14,092 bases of DNA from Gelidibacter sp035515035 (GTDB lineage: Bacteria; Bacteroidota; Bacteroidia; Flavobacteriales; Flavobacteriaceae): contig NZ_DATJCA010000007.1 of assembly GCF_035515035.1 (NCBI RefSeq), forward strand, positions 1-14,092, in the 5' to 3' direction. The translations under genes and the position numbers were made by a program. Below, in pieces: positions 8,385-14,092 of this stretch; within the stretch, counting starts at the first letter, position 1; each line of letters opens with the position of its first letter. The notes beneath the pieces are model-generated. The model had not been told where the DNA came from, ran no database searches, and was given only the letters and a program-made list of their open reading frames with translations.

Positions 8385-9407
8385 ATGAAAACGAATCAAC
8401 AATCCATTCCAAACTATGAAGCGCAACCAAACCGTTATAAGGATATGCTCTACCGCCGTTGTGGGAAGAGTGGCATCCTATTACCGGCGATCTCTCTAGG
8501 ACTCTGGCATAATTTTGGGCATGCCGATGACTTTACAAATGCTAGAAACATCGTAAGAACTGCCTTTGATAGTGGCATCACCCATTTTGATTTAGCCAAT
8601 AATTATGGTCCGCCTTATGGTTCTGCCGAAGAAACTTTTGGAAGAATTTTAAAGAAGGATTTTAAAAGGTATCGGGATGAATTGCTTATTTCAAGTAAAG
8701 CAGGTTGGGATATGTGGGATGGGCCTTATGGCGATTTAGGATCTAAAAAATATTTAATTGCGAGCCTCGATCAAAGTTTAAAAAGAATGGGTCTGGACTA
8801 CGTGGATATTTTTTACCATCACCGTCCTGATCCCGATACACCATTGGAAGAAACCATGGGCGCCTTACATCAAATGGTACAACAAGGAAAAGCACTTTAT
8901 GTTGGGGTGTCCAGTTATCCAGCAGATTTAACCCGACAGGCCAGTAAGATTTTAGAGCAGATGGGCACCAAACTATTGATCCATCAACCGCGCTATAATA
9001 TGATGGATCGTTGGGTGGAGGATGGCTTGTTGGATGAACTTGAACGTCAAGGAACGGGAGCTATTGCCTTTTCACCTTTGAGCCAAGGTATATTAACTGA
9101 TAAGTATCTGAACGGAATTCCAGAAGATTCAAGAGCAGGAAAGGACAAAAGATATCTCAAAGCAGAACAGCTGACCAAAGAAAAATTGGACACGGTGACG
9201 CAATTGAATAAAATCGCTAAAAGCAGAGGGCAAAGTTTGGCGCAGATGGCCATAGCCTGGCTATTAAAAGACGACCGTATCACCTCAGTGTTGGTTGGCG
9301 TAAGTAGGCCAGAGCAAGTTCGGGATAACGTAGAATCCATAAACAATTTGGATTTTTCGAAAGAAGAACTAAACTTGATTGAAGGGATCTTAAATACCAA
9401 AAGTTGA
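8385..9407 (+). CDS. Aldo-keto reductase, YghZ/GAP-reductase-like
   Basis: This is a cytoplasmic NADPH-dependent reductase of the aldo-keto reductase superfamily. From the ATG at 8385 it has 340 residues, close to the E. coli L-glyceraldehyde-3-phosphate reductase YghZ. The tetrad can be read as Asp69 and Tyr74 (FDLANNYGPPYGSAEE), Lys105 (SSKAGW) and His146 (VDIFYHHRPD). GVSSYP, HQPRYNMMDR and FSPLSQGILTDKY in the second half are typical of the YghZ and potassium-channel beta-subunit group. The LVGVSRPEQVRDNV segment near the end fits the cofactor-phosphate-binding region. The frame is open further upstream to an ATG at 8292, but that would overlap the amidohydrolase by 62 bases and add a lysine-rich tail foreign to the family, so 8385 is chosen. 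The 31-base gap suggests an operon with the amidohydrolase. The physiological aldehyde is unknown. Confidence 0.92.
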   Translation: MKTNQQSIPNYEAQPNRYKDMLYRRCGKSGILLPAISLGLWHNFGHADDFTNARNIVRTAFDSGITHFDLANNYGPPYGSAEETFGRILKKDFKRYRDELLISSKAGWDMWDGPYGDLGSKKYLIASLDQSLKRMGLDYVDIFYHHRPDPDTPLEETMGALHQMVQQGKALYVGVSSYPADLTRQASKILEQMGTKLLIHQPRYNMMDRWVEDGLLDELERQGTGAIAFSPLSQGILTDKYLNGIPEDSRAGKDKRYLKAEQLTKEKLDTVTQLNKIAKSRGQSLAQMAIAWLLKDDRITSVLVGVSRPEQVRDNVESINNLDFSKEELNLIEGILNTKS

Positions 9408-9522
9408 AAGGTTGATTGTATATAATGGCATGCCATCGCAGGTCATTCGAAGGCCTCATGAAACTTAGCTCAACCTCACCGATACAATCGGGAAATGTCA
9501 ATTCAATTCGTTTAAAATTCGT

Positions 9523-9530
9523 TAAATTTG
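9523..9530 (+). promoter_or_regulatory. Candidate -7 element for the IRG-like GTPase
   Basis: TAAATTTG is an exact match to TAnnTTTG, 53 bases before the ATG at 9584, so a leader of roughly 45 bases would result. No clear TTTG -33 box is present at the usual spacing. The 176-base gap after the reductase and this element suggest the GTPase has its own transcript. Confidence 0.45.
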
Positions 9531-9583
9531 CAGGTTCTATTACTAAATAAATTGGTTTAATACCATTGTGAATCCATCAAAAA

Positions 9584-10693
9584 ATGAGCAAAAACAAAGA
9601 AATTGCAAGTCTGGAGAAAAAACTGAAGGCCGATCTCGATAATTTTGAAGCTGCAAAAATAAAGTGTGGTATTATTGGTAGAAGTGGCGTGGGCAAATCA
9701 TCTCTGATTAATGCCATTGTTGGAGAATACATTGCGGAAGTTGGGGAAGTGGAAACAACCATGGAAGTGGGGAAGCCCATTGAGCATAGAGGCCTGAATT
9801 TTTACGATTTACCAGGGTGCTCAACTATCAATTTTCCGAAGGAACGGTATCTTGAAGAGTTTAATATCAAAGATTTTGATTGTGTCATTTTGGTAACTTC
9901 AGATCGGTTTTACGAAGACGATTTATATTTAATAAATGAACTTTTAAAAATTAAAATGCCCGTCTTTGCGGTTCGCACAAAAATAGATTTTTCAATTGAT
10001 CGCGCCTTGAGACGTAATATTACGGAGGAGGAAACTTATACTACGGTTATGAATGATCTTAAGCAAAACCTGAAGGGTTACCCACTCAATGGTATTTATT
10101 TAACCTCTGCCGATTATCCACAAGAATATGATTTAGGCCAACTTTTGGAGGATATTTATTCGAGCTTGGGAAAAATACAACAGCAGCGGTTTGTTGCCGA
10201 TATCAACATTACCAGCCAGAAAATCCTTTCAAAAAAAAAAGAACTAGCAAATAAGATGGTAGGCATCCATTCAGCGCTTTCGGCGGTGAATGGGGTTAAT
10301 CCTATTCCGGGATTGGATGTTGGAGTGGATATCTCCTTACTTACAAGAATGGGGGTCCATGTTAGGGATATCTACTGCCTGGGCGAGGAACAGCAACATT
10401 TTATCATGGATTTATTGGATAAAAATAACGCCAAGGTGTTAACTGCAAAAGCCCTACAGTTTAGTGTCAAATATTTAGGGAAAGATGCGATTATTCTTCT
10501 TTTAAGAAGGGCAGGAGCAGCGGTTGCTGCAAAATCCGCTTCAAAATACTTTCCTTTTATTGGGGCGGCAATTTCGTCAACAGTTGGTTTTTTATTGACT
10601 TCTTCCATAGGTAAAGATATGGTTAAGGATGCAGAAAGTATCGCTACGGAAAATTATAATGCCCTAAAATCCCTAAAAATTAAACGCGAGTAG
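9584..10693 (+). CDS. Dynamin-superfamily GTPase related to immunity-related GTPases (IRG)
   Basis: The 369-residue protein has a full GTPase core. G1 is GRSGVGKSS (32-40), G2 a threonine at 58/59, G3 DLPG (75-78), G4 TKID (132-135) and G5 probably TSA (174-176). Around this core it resembles vertebrate IRG proteins closely. The stretch after G3 (STINFPKERYLEEF, 80-93), DFDCVILVTSDRFYEDD (97-113) and PVFAVRTKID all have IRG counterparts. IPGLDVGVDISLL (241-253) in the helical part and FPFIGAAISS (323-332) with a final helix also match the IRG layout. A short N-terminal helix with a charged repeat (6-24) precedes the core. The hydrophobic or amphipathic stretch at about 300-342 could touch membrane. 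Eukaryotic relatives act on membranes in cell-autonomous immunity; the bacterial role is not established, and defence or membrane remodelling are only inferences. It has its own promoter-like element and no obvious partner gene. Confidence 0.85.
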   Translation: MSKNKEIASLEKKLKADLDNFEAAKIKCGIIGRSGVGKSSLINAIVGEYIAEVGEVETTMEVGKPIEHRGLNFYDLPGCSTINFPKERYLEEFNIKDFDCVILVTSDRFYEDDLYLINELLKIKMPVFAVRTKIDFSIDRALRRNITEEETYTTVMNDLKQNLKGYPLNGIYLTSADYPQEYDLGQLLEDIYSSLGKIQQQRFVADINITSQKILSKKKELANKMVGIHSALSAVNGVNPIPGLDVGVDISLLTRMGVHVRDIYCLGEEQQHFIMDLLDKNNAKVLTAKALQFSVKYLGKDAIILLLRRAGAAVAAKSASKYFPFIGAAISSTVGFLLTSSIGKDMVKDAESIATENYNALKSLKIKRE

Positions 10694-10710
10694 GGATTGT
10701 TTACCAATCC
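10694..10710 (+). terminator. Short stem-loop directly after the GTPase stop
   Basis: GGATTG (10694-10699) and CAATCC (10705-10710) form a perfect 6-bp stem with a 5-base loop, starting on the base after the TAG stop. No T-run follows, so it is only terminator-like and might instead stabilise the 3' end. Confidence 0.25.
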
Positions 10711-10754
10711 ATTCAATAAGAGTTGAAATATCACTTTTATTCCCGGTTGAACAT

Positions 10755-10762
10755 TAAATTTG
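10755..10762 (+). promoter_or_regulatory. Candidate -7 element for the ABC exporter operon
   Basis: TAAATTTG matches TAnnTTTG exactly and sits in a context (TTAAATTTGTGCAG) much like that ahead of the GTPase (TTAAATTTGCAG). Use of it would give a leader of about 170 bases before the ATG at 10938, within which the 9-bp inverted repeat lies. No clear -33 box is seen. Confidence 0.4.
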
Positions 10763-10871
10763 TGCAGTTCGGGGCCATTTACTATGCCTAAACTATTCGG
10801 GAGGGAAGAGCTCTAAGGAAACCCCAGACACAAAACTTCTACTTCCAATCCAAAGCCATAAAAAAGCTTAG

Positions 10872-10914
10872 ATTGTAACAAAATTTATAAAACACCTACT
10901 AACACTGTTACAAT
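10872..10914 (+). promoter_or_regulatory. Perfect 9-bp inverted repeat ahead of the ABC exporter operon
   Basis: ATTGTAACA (10872-10880) and TGTTACAAT (10906-10914) are exact reverse complements, with 25 bases between them. The right arm ends 23 bases before the ATG at 10938. The 34-base centre-to-centre spacing is about three helical turns, which would suit two bound dimers or a looped operator; a leader hairpin is the alternative. No regulator gene is in the window. Confidence 0.5.
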
Positions 10915-10937
10915 AGTAAACTTCTAAACAAAAAACC

Positions 10938-11813
10938 ATGCTTTCTATCCAAAACCTGAATAAAACTTATCCTAATGGGACACAGGCTTTAAATAATGTC
11001 AATCTCGAAATTCATAAAGGGATGTTTGGTCTTCTGGGACCCAACGGTGCGGGTAAATCGACCTTAATGCGCACCATTGCCACCTTGCAAATAGCTGATT
11101 CTGGCACCATTACCTTTGATGGGATTGATGTATTTAATCAACCTGAAGAATTGAGAAAAGTATTGGGATATTTACCTCAGGATTTTGGCGTGTATCCTAA
11201 AGTATCCGCAGAAATGATGCTCAATCACATTGCGAAAATCAAAGGGATCCATAGTAGTACCGACCGTAAAGCCTATGTGGCCGATCTTTTAAATCAAGTG
11301 AATCTTTACAAATTTAGAAAACGAAATCTAGGAGATTATTCTGGTGGCATGCGCCAACGTTTTGGAATTGCCCAAGCTTTGATCGGGAATCCTAAGTTAA
11401 TTATTGTGGATGAGCCAACCGCTGGGTTGGATCCTTTGGAACGTAACCGTTTTCATAATTTACTAAGTGAATTGGGCGAAGATGCCGTGGTGATTCTATC
11501 CACCCATATTGTAGATGATGTGGTAAATTTATGTACCAACATGGCCGTTTTTAATGACGGGCAAGTTGTGGTGCAAGGCCATCCGCAAGAATTGTCCAAT
11601 TCGTTGAACGACAAAATATATCGCAAACGCATTGAAAAGAGCGAGATTGAAAAATATCAATCGGAATACACTGTGCTTTCCACCTATTTACGAAGTGGAA
11701 ATATGAATGTCAATATCTTTAGTGACGTACATCCCGGAGACGGTTTTGAAGTGGTCAACAATAATTTAGAAGATTTTTATTTCTATAGCATTAACCAACC
11801 TCAAACCGTATAA
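10938..11813 (+). CDS. ABC-type exporter ATP-binding protein
   Basis: This cytoplasmic ATPase subunit of an ABC-2 type exporter powers the permease encoded next. All motifs are intact in 291 residues: Walker A GPNGAGKS (34-41), Q-loop Gln81 (YLPQDFG), signature YSGGMRQR (134-141), Walker B LIIVDE (154-159), D-loop AGLD (162-165) and H-loop His190 (STH). The nucleotide-binding domain ends near 220. A tail of about 70 residues follows (from about 225, KIYRKRIEKSEIEKY onward), seen in many exporter ATPases and probably contacting the permease. The stop is 2 bases before the next ATG, so the two are translationally linked. The cargo cannot be read from the sequence. Upstream are a -7 element and an inverted repeat that may regulate the operon. 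Confidence 0.95.
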   Translation: MLSIQNLNKTYPNGTQALNNVNLEIHKGMFGLLGPNGAGKSTLMRTIATLQIADSGTITFDGIDVFNQPEELRKVLGYLPQDFGVYPKVSAEMMLNHIAKIKGIHSSTDRKAYVADLLNQVNLYKFRKRNLGDYSGGMRQRFGIAQALIGNPKLIIVDEPTAGLDPLERNRFHNLLSELGEDAVVILSTHIVDDVVNLCTNMAVFNDGQVVVQGHPQELSNSLNDKIYRKRIEKSEIEKYQSEYTVLSTYLRSGNMNVNIFSDVHPGDGFEVVNNNLEDFYFYSINQPQTV

Positions 11814-11815
11814 TC

Positions 11816-14092
11816 ATGAAGGAGATTTTCTTATTTGAACTGAAATATCGGTTAAGGCGACCAGCTACATACATCTACATTTTTTTGATGTTCCTAATTC
11901 CGCTCTTATTGAGTGTTTTTGAAAGTTCAGTTACGGCTCAATATACCAATAGTCCAAATGCCATTGTAGGTGTTTTGGGTGGCATGAGCATTATAAGCTT
12001 ATTTTTTTATGCGGCCATTATGGGCGTTGCGGTGTACCGCGATGAAGAGCATAAAACGGCACAAACCTATTTTACATTTCCTGTCTCGGAAAAGAATTAT
12101 ATTTTAGGACGGTTCTTTGGCAGTTTTACCATTGTTACGGTAATGAATATTGGGGCAGTTATTGGAACGATGATTGGTTTTGGGATTGGGGCTTTTTTAG
12201 AACGACCAGATTACGGTACCTACACCTCCTTTAACTTATTGTCTTATGTCTTGCCATTTGTTTATCTATTGACGTTTAATGCGTTTTTTATAGGAAGTTT
12301 GTTCTTTTGTTTGATGACCTTTTTCAAAAGGATGTCAATTCTGTATTTAGGAGGTATTGTCATTCTTATTCTGACTATTGCATCAGGACAATTATTATCT
12401 GGTTTGGATACGGAGTGGTTAAGTGTTTATGTAGATCCTTTTGGAGAGGCAGCCCACGGATTTATAACTAAGTATTGGACCGTAGATGAACTAAATCACA
12501 ATCAATTATCACTTTCGGGTAAATTTGCACTCAACCGGTTATTGTGGTTAGGGATGGCATTTGGGATTTTCTTTTTTACCTTGTTTAAATTTTCATACAA
12601 AGGATTTTTAACGACTTCCAAACAGAAATCGTCTAAAGAAAGCAAAGAAGACTATGTACCTGCTTCCTTTGTTCCAAACATCACCCAGGTTTTCAACGCC
12701 AAAGCGCGTCGTGAAAATTTAGTGTCATTAAGTAAAATTGAATTTCTGTCCATTGTAAAAGAAACTGCTTTTGTCATTTTGATGGTTATGGGCATCATCG
12801 TTGCAGGATTTGTGGCCTACCAATCCAATCAGGTTTATGGTACTCCATCGCTGCCCTTGACCCGCTATATGGTGACCCAAATTTCGGGTGGAATTTCCTT
12901 GTTTTCAATTATAATTTTGGTGATTTATTCCGGAGAAGCCGTCCATAGAACACGGCAGAATAAAACATTTGAATTTTACGATGCCTTACCTGTCAGCAAT
13001 ATCACCTTATATCTTTCTAAGATTATTTCATTGATTGGTGTTTCGGTCGTGTTGACTTTGCTCAATGTGGTCGTAGGAATCTTATATCAAACCTTCAACG
13101 GCTACTTCAATTATGAATTAGGCATGTACTTGACCTATAATTTCACGAATGTGTTTCCCTCTTATGTGATGACCGTACTTTTAGCGTTTTTTATTCATGT
13201 GTTGGTCAATAATAAGTTTTTAGGCCATTTTATTGTGATTCTTATTTATATCGGTTTCCCTATTTTATTGGCGTTGGTTTTAAAAACCTCGAATCCTTTG
13301 GTGATTTTTGGTGGATCTGTAGGTGGATTTTTGAGTGATTTAAATGGTTTTGGACATTATTTGTATGGAAGATTCTGGTTGAACCTGTATTGGATATTAT
13401 TGACTTGCATCTTGGCTACCTTGGGCATTGTTTTCTGGAATCGTGGTTTCTTTTCTTCGGTTAAAGAGCGTTTGCAGATCGCAAAACAACGTTTTAGCGG
13501 AAAAACCTTAGGTGTCATGCTGTTATTTATTGTTGCATTTGTTTCAGTGGGTGCCTACAGTTATTATAATTTAAAAGTTCTGAACCAATTGGAAGATGGT
13601 AACTACAGTGAAAAACTCAATGCCAATGCTGAAAAGAAATATGGAAAATACATTGACCGACCGCACATTCAAGTCACCGATCTCAAAGCATTTATCGATA
13701 TTTACCCTGAAGATAGGCGCGTAGAGGCCAAAGGAGAATTTAAGGTCGTCAACAATTATGAAGTCCCTATCGATACGCTGTTGATGGAAGTAAAATTCCC
13801 AATAGCAGATACAAGAATCACCAAAGTAGTCTATAACGGTACGGAATTAAAACCTTTTTTAGAAGATGACGAATACCGAATGTTCATTTATAAATTACCA
13901 ACAAGTTTGTTGCCAAAGGAAACCGCCTCTTTAGTGATTGAAACAAAAGCCACTACCCACGGCTTTTCTTCAGATCCTGAAACGGCAATATTAGGCAACG
14001 GCACTTTTTTTAGAGATGACATTTTCCCATCCTTTCATTACGAGCGAACTTTATTGGATAATGGCATTCGTAAAAAACACGGCTTGGAAAAG
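11816..14092 (+). CDS. ABC-2 permease fused to an M1-aminopeptidase-like domain, 3' end missing
   Basis: An open frame of 759 codons runs from the ATG at 11816 off the window edge. Residues 1-260 form a first ABC-2-like membrane half (a helix at about 19-35, then helices at about 50-73, 103-128, 142-170, 175-195 and 242-258). Residues 305-580 form a second half with matching layout. Each half has the same post-helix-2 motif: AVYRDEEHKT...PVS (72-91) and AVHRTRQNKT...PVS (375-394). After the last helix (about 566-582) the chain becomes soluble and probably periplasmic. HIQVTDLKAFIDIYPEDRRV (617-636) and the following beta strands resemble the N-terminal beta domain of M1 metallopeptidases. This matches the permease/M1 fusions known in Bacteroidota, usually near 1,200 residues. 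The expected HExxH zinc site would lie beyond the window, so peptidase activity cannot be judged. It is 2 bases after the ATPase gene and would form the exporter with it. Confidence 0.88.
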   Translation, partial: MKEIFLFELKYRLRRPATYIYIFLMFLIPLLLSVFESSVTAQYTNSPNAIVGVLGGMSIISLFFYAAIMGVAVYRDEEHKTAQTYFTFPVSEKNYILGRFFGSFTIVTVMNIGAVIGTMIGFGIGAFLERPDYGTYTSFNLLSYVLPFVYLLTFNAFFIGSLFFCLMTFFKRMSILYLGGIVILILTIASGQLLSGLDTEWLSVYVDPFGEAAHGFITKYWTVDELNHNQLSLSGKFALNRLLWLGMAFGIFFFTLFKFSYKGFLTTSKQKSSKESKEDYVPASFVPNITQVFNAKARRENLVSLSKIEFLSIVKETAFVILMVMGIIVAGFVAYQSNQVYGTPSLPLTRYMVTQISGGISLFSIIILVIYSGEAVHRTRQNKTFEFYDALPVSNITLYLSKIISLIGVSVVLTLLNVVVGILYQTFNGYFNYELGMYLTYNFTNVFPSYVMTVLLAFFIHVLVNNKFLGHFIVILIYIGFPILLALVLKTSNPLVIFGGSVGGFLSDLNGFGHYLYGRFWLNLYWILLTCILATLGIVFWNRGFFSSVKERLQIAKQRFSGKTLGVMLLFIVAFVSVGAYSYYNLKVLNQLEDGNYSEKLNANAEKKYGKYIDRPHIQVTDLKAFIDIYPEDRRVEAKGEFKVVNNYEVPIDTLLMEVKFPIADTRITKVVYNGTELKPFLEDDEYRMFIYKLPTSLLPKETASLVIETKATTHGFSSDPETAILGNGTFFRDDIFPSFHYERTLLDNGIRKKHGLEK

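Noticed and set aside
9409..9489. Inverted repeats AGGTTGA/TCAACCT and GATTGTAT/ATACAATC, plus the palindrome ATGGCATGCCAT (9425-9436), after the reductase
   Set aside because: The two pairs do not nest, so they cannot form one stem, and no T-run follows; probably chance in a 176-base gap.
9047..9501. Overlapping minus-strand reading frames across the end of the reductase
   Set aside because: They are antisense to a clear coding gene and their translations show no recognisable domain or start context.

Overview
The window looks like chromosomal DNA from a member of the Bacteroidota, most likely Flavobacteriaceae. The composition is AT-rich. Purine-rich ribosome binding sites are essentially absent. 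Several upstream regions carry the TAnnTTTG -7 element typical of this phylum. Two secreted proteins have lipoprotein signals, one with an acidic run after the lipid-bearing cysteine as in the Bacteroidota surface-lipoprotein export signal. The ABC permease fused to an M1-like domain is an architecture I know from this phylum. No rRNA, tRNA, CRISPR array, insertion sequence or integrase was seen.

Layout. At 1-141 is the N-terminus of an unrecognised minus-strand gene. Diverging from it is a Wzx-like polysaccharide flippase (232-1487) broken by a one-base loss near 930. Next come a GH29 alpha-L-fucosidase lipoprotein (1602-3332) and, convergent with it, a small 'multidrug export' family membrane protein (3422-3880, minus). 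A 395-base spacer then leads into a large multi-domain surface lipoprotein (4276-6354). A two-gene unit follows: a D-aminoacylase-like amidohydrolase (6602-8353) and a YghZ-like aldo-keto reductase (8385-9407). A stand-alone dynamin-like GTPase of the immunity-related GTPase (IRG) type lies at 9584-10693. The window ends in an ABC exporter operon: an ATPase (10938-11813) and, 2 bases later, a permease fused to an M1-aminopeptidase-like periplasmic region that runs off the end (11816-14092).

How the genes fit together. The ATPase and the fused permease almost certainly form one complex. The amidohydrolase and reductase are probably co-transcribed. The other genes look like independent units, with no PUL (no SusC/SusD pair) around the fucosidase and no glycosyltransferases around the flippase. 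The most notable items are the bacterial IRG-like GTPase, the tandem-permease/M1 fusion, the amidohydrolase subfamily that seems to lack two of the usual metal-binding histidines, and two perfect inverted repeats placed like operators ahead of 6602 and 10938.
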